Part shown: in pieces, positions 25,571 through 34,265 of the stretch | Layout: each line of letters opens with the position of its first letter | Position numbering within the stretch: position 1 is the first letter of the stretch | NCBI RefSeq assembly: GCF_003584645.1 | Contig: NZ_AP017928.1 | Location: 5,407,501-5,471,500 of the forward strand | Length of the DNA: 64,000 nt | DNA from: Methylocaldum marinum | GTDB taxonomy: Bacteria > Pseudomonadota > Gammaproteobacteria > Methylococcales > Methylococcaceae | Direction: 5' to 3' | Program-made: the position numbers and the translations under genes | The notes under the pieces: model-generated | Database searches by the model: none | Seen by the model: the letters and a program-made list of their open reading frames with translations, nothing else | Told to the model about the DNA's origin: nothing

Positions 25571-26160
25571 CGTGCTTTCATCGCTGATGTACGCTCGAAA
25601 AGGAAGCTGCCTTCGGCAGCAAGTGAGTTTGAAGCGGGTCTCGCCCCGCCGGCGAGTTACTTTTGCAAACCCTATCCCTGAGGTTTGCCCTTCTTCGGGC
25701 CAGCCTTTGGTTGTCCAAACTCGCTCCCGGCGAGTTTGTCTTTGCTTGCCCATCCAAAGTAACCCAAAGACAAATCGGCCGGGAGCCGATTTGAACGCGC
25801 GAAGCGCGCCCGCAAGGTTCGCACCAGGGAAGGTGCGAATCAGCGGGCACCCGAATGGCGCGCTGATCCTGTACGTCGCCGGCTTAAGCCGGGGACGACA
25901 GAAGGCACTTCCGTGAGCCTCTGTCGCCGCACGCGATCCCTCGCGTGCCCCTTCGGGCGGTTCCGACTCAAGCCGGCGATGCTCGGGCGCGCCACACAGG
26001 ACGATTCAGCAATGCCGTACATCTAATTAGAAAATGCTCTAAATTCCGGCAACCGAGCTGGCCCTGCCCGAACACTACGTCGTCCGGCGATCGGCCGAGG
26101 GTAACGGGCGATGTCCCGCAACCCCGACCCGATTGCCATCGAAAGATCGCTCGATGACCG
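25571..26160. other. Non-coding stretch downstream of the ferritin-like gene
   Basis: About 590 bp without a supported gene. Open frames exist on both strands but have the arginine/serine-rich composition of chance frames in GC-rich repeats. The text (GGCGAGTTACTTTTGC, CCAAAGTAACCCAAAGAC, GCGCGCCCGC) looks like a dispersed intergenic repeat with inverted parts. GAAAATGCTCTAAA at 26030 also occurs at 20305. Confidence 0.5.
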
Positions 26161-26439
26161 TTATTCGTGCGCCAAAGGCTTATCCGTGAACAAGTAATCG
26201 CGGAGCTCCTTGGAAAAGGTGGGGTCCTTCCGGCGAATCCATTCCAGAAGCATGGAAGCATGCTCCTTTTCCTCGTCCCGGTTGTGGGCCAACAGGGCTT
26301 TCAACTCGGGGTCCTTGCAGGCATCGACCCGCTGGTTGTACCAGTCGACGGCTTCCAGCTCTTCCTTCAATGATTCGATGGCCCGGTGCATATCCAGGGT
26401 TTCGTTCGACAGATCGGATGCGGGTTCTTGATATGGCAT
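26161..26439 (-). CDS. Encapsulin-type ferritin-like protein (EncFtn family), no cargo tail
   Basis: A 92-residue two-helix protein, MPYQEPASDLSNETLDMHRA. It carries the encapsulated-ferritin pattern EELEAVDWYNQRVDA...LAHNRDEEKEHASMLLEWIRR; Glu26/Glu29, Trp33, Glu56/Glu57 and His60 align with the ferroxidase and entry-site residues known from Rhodospirillum rubrum EncFtn. Such proteins form ring decamers that oxidise Fe(II) for storage inside an encapsulin shell. The usual C-terminal targeting extension (GSLRR-like) is missing: the protein ends LFTDKPLAHE. No encapsulin shell gene is adjacent. I chose the ATG at 26439 for its GAGGAG ribosome-binding site and the family N-terminus, not the 55-codon longer frame. 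Confidence 0.88.
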   Translation of the reverse strand: MPYQEPASDLSNETLDMHRAIESLKEELEAVDWYNQRVDACKDPELKALLAHNRDEEKEHASMLLEWIRRKDPTFSKELRDYLFTDKPLAHE

Positions 26440-26557
26440 GAAATGCTCCTCTATGGATTGAAACGTTGGCATGATCGATCCGGCGTCCGATGTTTCCAAA
26501 AGACGCCGAATCAGGGTAAGACAATGATTTCCGTCCAGTCCAGCCGTATTGCCGATT

Positions 26558-27958
26558 TCAAAGCTGGCGCATGAAGGCCACGAGGTCCTTTTTCTCCTGG
26601 TCATTGAGCTTCAGCGTGAGGACGAGGTTGAAAAACTCGACGGTATCCTCCAGCGTCATCAACCGTCCGTCGTGCAAGTACGGCGGCGACTCCTTGATGC
26701 CGCGCAGCGGGAAGGTTTTTATCGGGCCGTCGCTCGCCGCCATCCGGCCGTTGATGAGGCGCGGCTTGTAGAAGCGCTCGGTCTTGAGGTTGTGCATCAG
26801 GTTGTCCGTGTAGTACGGCGGAACATGGCAGACGCCACACCGGGCCTTGCCGAAGAAGAGGTCCTGTCCGCGCAGCTCGGCCTCGGTCGCCTTGCCGGGA
26901 TCAAGCTTGCCGAACACGTCCAGCTTGGGCGCCGGCGGGAAATCCAGAAGCTCCTGGAACTCCGCCATGAAGTGCACCTGGCTTCCCCTTTCGAGAACGT
27001 TCACGCCTTTCTTCTGGGCGATCACGGGATCGCCGTCGAAATACGCCGCGCGCTGCTCGAACTCGGTGAAATCCTCGACAGTCTTGAGCGCCCGCTGCGA
27101 ACCGAACAGGCGCTGAACGTTCACGCCGCGGAGACTAGGCGTGTCGATGCGGTGACGGAATTCCTGAGGACGAATGTCGCCGACCAGGTGCGTCGCGGCG
27201 TTGGTATGGCCGTTGGCATGGCAATCGAAGCAAGCCACGCCGAGGGAAGGTTTCTCGGAGCGCCGGTCCTCGGTCGCGTTGAACTGCTGCTGCGGAAAAG
27301 GCGTGACCAAAAGCCTTAAGCCTTCCAGTTGCTTGGGATTGAGGATGCCGTTGAAGAGTTCGTAGTAGTTGGAAGGCGTGACCAATTTACCCTGGGAAAC
27401 ATCCCCCAGATCAGGCCGGGTGGTCAGAAATATGGCCGGCGGAAACTCGGGCTGGAAGTGCTCGGGGAGGTCGAAGTCCAGGTCGAAGCGGGTGAGATCG
27501 CGTCCGTCCTGATCTTTGACGGCCTTCAACAGGTCCTCGGGAAAAACCATTCCGCCTTCCGGATGACTGGGGTGAGGCAGCGGCAGAAAGCCCTGCGGAA
27601 ACAGGTCTTTCGCCTTGATGTCCTCGGGGCTCATGGCCGCCAGCTTGTCCCAGCTCATGCCCTTGGGCAGCTTCACCCGTATGCCCTCCTGGACGGGCTT
27701 ACCGCGGAACATCGCCACGCCTTCCGCCGGCCGGTCGCCGAGATCATAGCGTTCGCCGAGCAAATTCATGTGCCGCTTCATCACCTTCGGCTTTTCCGTT
27801 TTCATCCGTTTCAGGATGGATTGAAAGTCTTCCTTGACGGCCACCGGCGAATAGCTGGAGGGTTTCTCTTCGGCCGTGGCAGGCAGGTTCGATCCGGCGA
27901 TGAGGAGCGCGAGGCTCGCCATCATCAGTCCGGTCGTTGCGAGAGGTTTCTGTTTCAT
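26558..27958 (-). CDS. Periplasmic di-haem cytochrome c peroxidase/MauG-like protein
   Basis: 466 residues with a signal peptide (MKQKPLATTGLMMASLALLIAGSNLPATA). Two CxxCH haem c sites lie in the C-terminal half, CFDCH (in LGVACFDCHANGHTN) and CGVCH (in KARCGVCHVPPYYTD), followed by a MauG/CCP-type C-terminus (PIKTFPLRGIKESPPYLHDGRLMTLEDTVEFFN). Members reduce peroxide or oxidise protein-bound residues; which applies here is unknown. The frame is open 45 codons upstream, but the start at 27958 gives the signal peptide. It is divergent from the ECF sigma gene, with about 200 bp between them. Confidence 0.88.
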   Translation of the reverse strand: MKQKPLATTGLMMASLALLIAGSNLPATAEEKPSSYSPVAVKEDFQSILKRMKTEKPKVMKRHMNLLGERYDLGDRPAEGVAMFRGKPVQEGIRVKLPKGMSWDKLAAMSPEDIKAKDLFPQGFLPLPHPSHPEGGMVFPEDLLKAVKDQDGRDLTRFDLDFDLPEHFQPEFPPAIFLTTRPDLGDVSQGKLVTPSNYYELFNGILNPKQLEGLRLLVTPFPQQQFNATEDRRSEKPSLGVACFDCHANGHTNAATHLVGDIRPQEFRHRIDTPSLRGVNVQRLFGSQRALKTVEDFTEFEQRAAYFDGDPVIAQKKGVNVLERGSQVHFMAEFQELLDFPPAPKLDVFGKLDPGKATEAELRGQDLFFGKARCGVCHVPPYYTDNLMHNLKTERFYKPRLINGRMAASDGPIKTFPLRGIKESPPYLHDGRLMTLEDTVEFFNLVLTLKLNDQEKKDLVAFMRQL

Positions 27959-28159
27959 CGTCGTAACTCCTCGGGTGTGGCCGGAGTAGCGAAGCGTGTT
28001 ATCGTTGCGGTACGCATAAACCGGGCCGTGGGCTTTCTTGAAAAGCTCGCCGTCCCGTCGAATCCGCCTCCTTGCGGAAGACGGCTGCCCCATGCCTGGG
28101 GCGCTTTAAGGTCAAAACACGCGCGAGAGCGATTTATTCCATGCACTGCGGACCATCGG

Positions 28160-28726
28160 ATGAGCAATTTCGCCGACGGCCCTGAGGGGTTCAACCGCGC
28201 GGCCCTGGAACACCTGTACGCGCTGTACGGTTACGCCGTGAGCCTCACGCACCACCGGAGCGACGCGGAAGACCTGGTGCACGACACTTATGTTCGCGCC
28301 GTCGAAAACCGGCAGCGGCTGGCCGAGGGCAGCGGCCTCAAGGGCTGGCTGTTCATCATCATGCGCCGTCTCTGGCTCAATCGGCTGCGCCACGCGCGGA
28401 GCGGCCCTCAATTCGCCCCGCTCGATATCGAACCGGTCGAGGAATTCAGCCATGGATTAAACGACGACCCTGAGGTGTTATTCCTTCGAGAGGCCGAAAG
28501 ACGGGCGGTACGCGCCGCGCTCGACGGTCTGCCCGTGGAATTCCGGGAAATCGTCGTGCTGCGCGACCTGGAAGAGTTCAGCTATCGGGAGATCGCCGAA
28601 ATCCTCGATTGCCCGGTAGGCACGGTGATGTCCCGCCTTTTCCGCGCCCGCGAGAAATTGAAAAGCCTATTGGTCGAACAGCCGAGCCCCGTTCGGGTGA
28701 AAGCCGTGCCGGATGGTTCCCGATGA
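28160..28726 (+). CDS. ECF RNA polymerase sigma factor
   Basis: 188 residues. Region 2 (LEHLYALYGYAVSLTHHRSDAEDLVHDTYVRAVEN) and region 4 (LDGLPVEFREIVVLRDLEEFSYREIAEILDCPVGTVMSRLFRAREKLKSLL) are complete and typical of ECF sigma factors. The preceding frame is open for a long way, but MSNFADGPEGFNRA at 28160 is where the family begins. Its stop overlaps the ATG of the anti-sigma gene (ATGA), so the pair is translationally coupled. The target regulon cannot be read; the divergent peroxidase and the downstream ATPase are natural candidates. Confidence 0.93.
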   Translation: MSNFADGPEGFNRAALEHLYALYGYAVSLTHHRSDAEDLVHDTYVRAVENRQRLAEGSGLKGWLFIIMRRLWLNRLRHARSGPQFAPLDIEPVEEFSHGLNDDPEVLFLREAERRAVRAALDGLPVEFREIVVLRDLEEFSYREIAEILDCPVGTVMSRLFRAREKLKSLLVEQPSPVRVKAVPDGSR

Positions 28727-29607
28727 TGCAATGTGACGAGTGCCGAGCCCAAATCGTTTTTTATCTGGACGATGAATTGAGCGGAAACGATCGGTCCGCC
28801 TTCGAATCGCATGTGGAACGCTGCGCCGCCTGCCGCGAAATGCTGGATCGGGAAAAGCGCCTTTTCGACCGCGTTCGGAGCGTGCGCCCGCTCCACCAGG
28901 CTCCCCCTGCCCTGCGGAAACGGGTGGAAACGCTGCTCGCCGAAACCGTGCCCGCCAGCGGCGGATCGAAACGGGAAGCCCCGCCGGTTCCCGAAGCCAA
29001 AGGGAGAGGCCGCCGGGGACTGGCTCGCCGCTTCGTCGCCTGGGCCGCCGCCGTCGTCATCGGGCTCTCGGGGCTTTGGGCCGTGCTGCAAATAGATTGG
29101 CCCGAATTCCGCGGCCACTCTTCCGAGTTTGCGCAGCTCGCCGTGGACGCTCATCAACGGTATCTAAGGGACGCGCTGCCGCTCGAACTCATAACGGAAA
29201 ATCCCGACGAAGTGTCCGCATGGTTCGAGAACAAGGTCCCGTTTCGGTTGGTATTGCCGAGCTATCAGGAAACCTCGGGACAGAAGAAGATCTATAGCCT
29301 CAAGGGGGCGCGGCTGATCGGGTTCGACAACGGCTACGCCGCCTACGTGGCTTACGAGATGACGTCGATACCAATCAGCCTGGTGGTCACCTCCGGCGAT
29401 GCCGCCACGCCTTCCGGCGGCGAACGGGTGGTCATGCGAGGCCTCGTGTTTCACCATCAGGCCATAGCCGGCTACAAGGTCATTACCTGGTCCGACCACG
29501 GCCTCACTTATGCGCTGGTGTCATCCCTGGCCGGACGCGGGGAGGAATCCTGCCGGGTGTGCCATGCTGGAGCCGCGAACGGGGAGTTGCTGGGAGTAGG
29601 CTTTTAG
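28723..29607 (+). CDS. Membrane anti-sigma factor with zf-HC2 domain and periplasmic CxxCH
   Basis: 294 residues. The cytosolic N-terminus carries the zinc anti-sigma motif HxxxCxxC (His30, Cys34, Cys37). One transmembrane helix follows (about 104-124, FVAWAAAVVIGLSGLWAVLQI), then a periplasmic domain of about 170 residues. The C-terminus ends with SCRVCHAGAAN (Cys277-Cys280-His281), a CxxCH haem c attachment motif, unusual for anti-sigma factors. It could sense haem, redox state or cytochrome maturation; this is inference. The start ATG at 28723 overlaps the sigma stop. The gene is intact; the P-type ATPase gene follows after 140 bp. Confidence 0.88.
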   Translation: MMQCDECRAQIVFYLDDELSGNDRSAFESHVERCAACREMLDREKRLFDRVRSVRPLHQAPPALRKRVETLLAETVPASGGSKREAPPVPEAKGRGRRGLARRFVAWAAAVVIGLSGLWAVLQIDWPEFRGHSSEFAQLAVDAHQRYLRDALPLELITENPDEVSAWFENKVPFRLVLPSYQETSGQKKIYSLKGARLIGFDNGYAAYVAYEMTSIPISLVVTSGDAATPSGGERVVMRGLVFHHQAIAGYKVITWSDHGLTYALVSSLAGRGEESCRVCHAGAANGELLGVGF

Positions 29608-29748
29608 GGAGGCGTTTCGCGTCGGTCGAGTACGTTCTTCCGAACCCGCGCCGACAGACGGCTGCATTGCGCGGGTCGGTCATCGTAACGTCGCGAAGTT
29701 TTGGTCGGAAAATAGGAAAAGGCCACCATGATGGTGGTCAAAGGAAAC

Positions 29749-31902
29749 ATGAAGACGCAGGAAGAAGACTTTCGAATCATCCACGAACTACCCAACCGGA
29801 TTCGGCTGCGGCTCGCCCGGCTGGCGCATCCCTGTTTCGCCGTCGAAGAGTTCGAAGGCCGTGTCTCGGATCTGGACGGAGTGAGGACGGTCCGGACCAA
29901 TCGCCGAGCCCGTTCGCTGGTCGTGATGTATGACGGCGGCGCCGAAGTCCGCGCCGGCCTGCTGCATTGGCTCGCCGCCCTGCCTCCGAACGCCTTTCAG
30001 CACGAATGCGACCCCGATCTCTCCGCCCGAGTCGACCCTACCCCGCTCATCGTTTCGTCCCTCGCGCTCCTCTCGCTGCCCGTGCTGCCGGCTCCGCTCA
30101 AGGTCCTGGTCACCCTGGCTTCGATCAGCCCGACCCTGGTCAAGGGTATCCGAACCCTGCTGAGTCGCGGCGTCAAGGTGGAAGTGCTGGACGCTCTCGC
30201 GGTGAGCATCGCGGCGGGACAGGGCGGCTTTTTCACCGCGAATGCCACCCATCTGCTGATCCAGACCGGCGGCTATCTTGAGACCCGCGCCGAACGGCAA
30301 GCTCATCGCCTGCTCAAACAATTGTTGAAACGCCCGCCGGAACAGGCCTGGGTGGAACGGAACGGAGAACTCCGCCGGGTCGACGCTCGGGAGATCGGAG
30401 AAAACGAGCGGGTGGCGATCGGACCGGGCGATCCCGTTCCGGTGGACGGCCGGGTGGAACAGGGCTCGGCCCTGCTCGACCTGTCGTCGCTGACCGGCGA
30501 AAGCATGCCGGTACGAAAGGAGCAAGGCGACGAGGTGCTGGCCGGCGGCTTCGTCATGGAAGGCCGATTGGTGCTGCGGGCCACGCGGGTAGGCGAGGAC
30601 ACCGCGGCGGCGGGGCTGGGCCGCTATATCGAGGAATCCCTGCGCCGCCCGTCCGACACCCAGCGCCTGGCGGAAAGGCTGGGCGACCGCCTGGTATACC
30701 TGACCTTCACCCTGGGCGGACTGATCTTTGCCCTGACCCTGGACCCCAAGCGGGTGGCCTCGGTGTTTCTGATCGATTATTCCTGCGCCCTCAAGCTGGG
30801 CACGCCACTCGCTTTCATCTCGGGGATGCACGATGCCGCCGAGGCCGGCATCCTGTTCCGGGGCGCGCAGGCGCTGGAAAACCTGGCGGGCGCCGATACC
30901 GCCGTATTCGACAAGACCGGCACGCTCACCCACAGCCGGCTGGAAATCGCCGATGTCATTCCCCTGAAACCGGATCGCTCCGAGGAGCAGCTTCTGGCCC
31001 TGGTAGCTTCGTTGGAAGAACACACCCGGCATCCGTATGCCGAAGCCCTGGTGAAATATGCCGAAAGTCGGGGCTATCGCCATGTGGATCACGGCGCGGT
31101 CGAATTCGTGATTGCCCATGGGCTCCATACCGAGGTGAACGGACGGAAAGTTTTCGTGGGCAGCCGCCACTATCTGGAAGAACATGTCGGCATCGCCTTC
31201 GCTTCCCATGAGCCGGCTATAGCCGAGCGGTTGACGGAAGGCAAGACCTTGCTCTACGTGGCAGAGGACGACACCCTGATCGGGTTCGTCGCCCTGCGCG
31301 ATCGGGTTCGCGAAGATGCCGGTCCCGTCCTGGCCCGGCTCAAGGACTTGGGAATCGATCAACAGATCATGCTGACCGGCGATGCCCGCCACCGGGCCGA
31401 AGCCCTGGCCGAAGAGCTGAGCATCGATCGGCTATACGCCGAGCAGTCGCCCGAAGACAAGTTGCGAGTCGTCGAAGCGCTGAAGGCGGCCGGCGGTAAA
31501 GTCGTGTTCGTCGGCGACGGCGTCAACGACGCTTCCGCGCTCGTCTCCGCCCATATCGGCGTTGCCATGCCGCGGGGAGCGCTCCTGTCCCGCGAAGCGG
31601 CCGACGTGATCCTGTTGCGGGACGACCTGGAGGGCCTGGCCCAAGCACGAGAGCTCGCAGTTCGCATCCGGGATCTCATCCACGGCAATTTCCGTCTGGA
31701 CGTGGCCGTCAATTCTCTCCTGCTAGTGGCGGCAACCTTCGGATGGCTGCCGCCCGTGGCCGCCGCCCTGCTCCACAACGGCACCACGTTGGCGATCCTG
31801 ACCCGGTCATTGAGAAGACGGGCCGTAGCAAGCACTCCAGACAAGAGTACCCTGGCTACCCGTTTTGCCGGCCATTGCGAAGAGGTTCGCGAGGCCGGCT
31901 AG
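29749..31902 (+). CDS. Heavy-metal-translocating P1B-type ATPase with SCA motif
   Basis: 717 residues. The catalytic motifs are intact: LTGESMPV, VFDKTGTLTHS, HTRHPYAEALVKYA and VFVGDGVNDASAL. The transmembrane metal site reads DYSCALKLGTP, so Ser-Cys-Ala replaces the Cys-Pro-Cys of copper and zinc pumps. The N-terminus has an HMA-like fold region (FRIIHELPNRIRLRLARL) without CxxC. Metal specificity is therefore uncertain; transition metals other than Cu(I) are plausible. I chose the second ATG (29749), preceded by AAAGGAAAC; the ATG at 29728 is possible. It follows the ECF/anti-sigma pair on the same strand and may belong to that regulon. Confidence 0.88.
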   Translation: MKTQEEDFRIIHELPNRIRLRLARLAHPCFAVEEFEGRVSDLDGVRTVRTNRRARSLVVMYDGGAEVRAGLLHWLAALPPNAFQHECDPDLSARVDPTPLIVSSLALLSLPVLPAPLKVLVTLASISPTLVKGIRTLLSRGVKVEVLDALAVSIAAGQGGFFTANATHLLIQTGGYLETRAERQAHRLLKQLLKRPPEQAWVERNGELRRVDAREIGENERVAIGPGDPVPVDGRVEQGSALLDLSSLTGESMPVRKEQGDEVLAGGFVMEGRLVLRATRVGEDTAAAGLGRYIEESLRRPSDTQRLAERLGDRLVYLTFTLGGLIFALTLDPKRVASVFLIDYSCALKLGTPLAFISGMHDAAEAGILFRGAQALENLAGADTAVFDKTGTLTHSRLEIADVIPLKPDRSEEQLLALVASLEEHTRHPYAEALVKYAESRGYRHVDHGAVEFVIAHGLHTEVNGRKVFVGSRHYLEEHVGIAFASHEPAIAERLTEGKTLLYVAEDDTLIGFVALRDRVREDAGPVLARLKDLGIDQQIMLTGDARHRAEALAEELSIDRLYAEQSPEDKLRVVEALKAAGGKVVFVGDGVNDASALVSAHIGVAMPRGALLSREAADVILLRDDLEGLAQARELAVRIRDLIHGNFRLDVAVNSLLLVAATFGWLPPVAAALLHNGTTLAILTRSLRRRAVASTPDKSTLATRFAGHCEEVREAG

Positions 31903-31984
31903 AGCCGCTTATGAAAGTCGTTCTGCGTCTCGCTCTAAAGAAGCTCTGATCAAGTCCATCGACAGGCTCAGGGACTGCGTGATG

Positions 31985-32200
31985 CCGAACGTTCGAGGGC
32001 GGCATGGCATAAGCGAGCCCGCCCCCGACGTAGCTCCAGGCGAAGGCATCGGTGACGTTCTGCACCGAGAGCTGCTCGCTGCGCCAGACCGAGACGACCT
32101 GCCGCTCGAAACGGTAGGGACGGGCGATCTCGAAAAGGGCTAGTCCTGCGTCGACCTGCTCCCCGCTCCAGCGGATGCCGATCTCCGTTTCGGTCGATAC
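31985..32200 (-). pseudogene. TonB-dependent receptor, C-terminal remnant
   Basis: About 72 codons on the minus strand resemble the last strands of a TonB-dependent siderophore receptor: TETEIGIRWSGEQVDAGLALFEIARPYRFER, then VQNVTDAFAWSYVGGGLAYAMPPSNVR. The joint between the two pieces lacks the usual intervening strands, and no plug domain remains. The PepSY remnant lies upstream on the same strand, so this looks like a former receptor-PepSY iron-uptake operon. The piece ends in a CTTCGACAGG-type repeat near 31955. Confidence 0.6.
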
Positions 32201-32250
32201 GGTGGCGGGCTGGATCAGGGACGGCATCTCGGAGGTCGGCGACGCAAATC

Positions 32251-32893
32251 TTATTTCTCTCCGTCTGATCGACAGTGCCGGGCCTTGCACTTTTTCCACC
32301 AAATGACCATACCGGTAACGACGAGCACCGAAAGCACCAAACCCGAACCGCAAATAATCATCCGGCCCGCGAGTCCGAAGGCGCGACCGGAATGCAGCGG
32401 GAACTGCCAGTCCATGAAACGGTCGCCCCCCGTGCGTCCGGCTCGTTCGTCGATATGGCGCGCGACGCCGGTTTGGGCATCGACGTAAACCTTGGTTTGC
32501 CCGTAATCGGCGATGTCGTCCTCACCCCGAAGTCTGACCCGGTAGAGGCCGAAGTCGGGCGCAAAGCCGACATCGTCGGGCCTGAAGCCCGGGCCGTACC
32601 GCTGTGGCGATGCGAATCGCATCTTCGAAACCGAGTAGCGGGTTTTCGAGCGGCACGGCCGGTCTCCGCGCGACGTCGCCATATGCGGGAGTGAGCGGCG
32701 ACACCCATGCGACCGCCGCCTTGAAAGGCTCACGCAGATTGAACGACAGCCCGGAGAGTGACACTGTGAAGAGGACGATCCAGGCGTAAAGGCCACCGGC
32801 GCGGTGCAGATCGAAATTGAGTCGGTGGCCGCCCGCTCGCCAGCGGAGACGGAAGGACTTGTGCCAGGTCTTCAGGCTGGGGAAGTTAGCCTC
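32251..32893 (-). pseudogene. PepSY-associated TM-helix protein, frameshifted and N-truncated
   Basis: Two minus-strand frames together give the C-terminal part of a PepSY_TM protein. They read RLNFDLHRAGGLYAWIVLFTVSLSGLSFNLREPFKAAVAWV up to FEDAIRIAT, then after a frame change near 32600-32620 PGFRPDDVGFAPDFGLYRVRL, VYVDAQTGVARHIDERAGRTGGDRFMDWQFPLHSGRAFGLAGRMI, and a final helix (GLVLSVLVVTGMVIWW). The family's first helices are missing. Intact members sit next to TonB receptors and assist ferric-siderophore use in the inner membrane. Non-functional here. Confidence 0.75.
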
Positions 32894-33017
32894 GGGTTCA
32901 CCGTGAGTTGATCGGGACCCGCCATTTTGACTGATGACAGGCAAGGCATGCCGGATGACGCACCGCGCCGAACGAACTCATAAACAAGGCTATGCCGCCG
33001 ACGCAAATCAATGGCGA

Positions 33018-33104
33018 GTGTGTAATAGGTGGCGCAAGCAGGATCAGGGTGTGGTCTGGTTGCGAACCCTAGGAGAAATGCGGACTGGCGTTTGGGATAT
33101 TCCG
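33018..33104 (+). repeat. Dispersed repeat, copy 2 (copy 1 at 9378-9423)
   Basis: Two blocks match copy 1: GTAATAGGTGGCGCAA near 33022 and CGTTTGGGATATTCCG at 33089-33104. About 43 bp of extra sequence lies between the blocks here. Non-coding in both places. Confidence 0.7.
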
Positions 33105-33106
33105 TC

Positions 33107-34105
33107 TCAGTTCCGCGGACGCAGTTGACTCGGCGGGATGCCGAATTGACGCCGGAATGCCGTGGCGAAGTTGGCGGCACTGGTGTAACCGGTTCGGTGC
33201 GCAGCCTCGTTCACGCTGATCCCTTCGCGTTCCAGCGCGATGCGCGCAACGTCCAGCAGCCGGCGCCGCTGGTAAGCGAAAACGCTCATGCCGGTATAAG
33301 CACGGAAGTAACGCTGCAAGGTGCTGGGGCTCATGCCGATGCGATCGGCCAAGGCTTGCAGCGACCAGCCGTCGCCCTCGCCGCTGTCCAGGAACTCGCG
33401 AAACTGCGCCAGGCGCCGCCGCTCGCGCGGCCGCATCGTGCAGGCCGACATCGGCTCGCTGCCGGAGAGCGCGCCGAGTCCTTCGGCAATGATTTCCAGG
33501 CAGCGGCTTTCCAAGTAAAGACGCATCAGCGGCGGCATGCCTAAGCGCAGTTCGATCAGATCGGCCGCCAAGGCCAAGAGGCGCGGGGTCAAGCGCCAGT
33601 GCCGCGCGGCCAGATGCGTGCCGCGAAACCGGATCAGACCGGGATGGGCAGAGAGCGCTTCTTCGTTGTCCGCAAGCCATTGGCTGGCGAGCATGAGGCT
33701 CACCACGCGACGGCACGCGCCGCGGCGCAACCGGCGGGCGAACCCTTCCGGCCGGGTCAGCGCGAGGGCCAGCCCTTCGCGGCGCGACCGTGCATCGCCG
33801 CCGCCTTGATGGCCCAATTGAAAACAGCATCCGCCATAGGACACGTCGGCCTCGCCGGTTAGCGGCAACACCAGCAGCAGCCCAGGTTGTAGCGTGCCCC
33901 TGACCTCCAGATTCTGCTCGTCGCGAACGTCGGCGGTGTATACCGTCAAGCCCGGACGCACCCTCAGTTCCCGCACTCGGCCGGTGACGACGGGAACGCC
34001 ACCCAATCCAACCACGCCCTCTGCGCCGGCCGGTGTATCCAGCCCCGGCCTCGAAAGTTCCGCGCACTCGACCGTACGTCGTGAAATCGTGAGTTCTCTA
34101 TTCAT
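33107..34105 (-). CDS. AraC family regulator (PchR-like, siderophore control)
   Basis: 332 residues. The C-terminal AraC domain has both helix-turn-helix units, WSLQALADRIGMSPSTLQRYFRAYTGMSVFAYQRRRLL and ISVNEAAHRTGYTSAANFATAFRRQFGIPPSQLR. The N-terminal two thirds resemble PchR/YbtA-type sensors that bind a ferric siderophore in the cytosol (TADVRDEQNLEVRGTLQPGLLLVLPLTGEADVSYGG). It is transcribed away from the siderophore receptor and biosynthesis genes, with a Fur-like box between them, so it is likely their activator. I took the ATG at 34105 (MNRELTISRR); an upstream in-frame extension to 34195 is less likely. Confidence 0.87.
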   Translation of the reverse strand: MNRELTISRRTVECAELSRPGLDTPAGAEGVVGLGGVPVVTGRVRELRVRPGLTVYTADVRDEQNLEVRGTLQPGLLLVLPLTGEADVSYGGCCFQLGHQGGGDARSRREGLALALTRPEGFARRLRRGACRRVVSLMLASQWLADNEEALSAHPGLIRFRGTHLAARHWRLTPRLLALAADLIELRLGMPPLMRLYLESRCLEIIAEGLGALSGSEPMSACTMRPRERRRLAQFREFLDSGEGDGWSLQALADRIGMSPSTLQRYFRAYTGMSVFAYQRRRLLDVARIALEREGISVNEAAHRTGYTSAANFATAFRRQFGIPPSQLRPRN

Positions 34106-34233
34106 CGGCTGATTCCGGAAAAACTTTCCACGGATCGCATCGATTGCGACCCGAACGGCTGACAAAGAAATTTGCCTCTGCCGCAAACGCGGCAACTGGC
34201 GTCGGACCGGATAATATCGCCTCCATCACGCGA

Positions 34234-34248
34234 ATACAAATCATTCTC
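34234..34248. promoter_or_regulatory. Fur-box-like operator upstream of the TonB receptor
   Basis: ATACAAATCATTCTC matches 11 of 15 positions of the Fur consensus half (ATGATAATCATTATC). It lies 18 bp before the receptor ATG and within the divergent AraC/receptor spacer. It would allow iron repression of the siderophore operon. Confidence 0.6.
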
Positions 34249-34265
34249 ATTTGGGGGGCTGGAAT

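Noticed and set aside
25554..25916. 120-codon frame and its antisense counterparts
   Set aside because: They lie in a dispersed repeat with inverted parts. The composition is typical of chance frames.
27329..28159. Long N-terminal extension of the sigma factor
   Set aside because: It is antisense to the di-haem peroxidase gene and lacks family features. The sigma factor starts at 28160.
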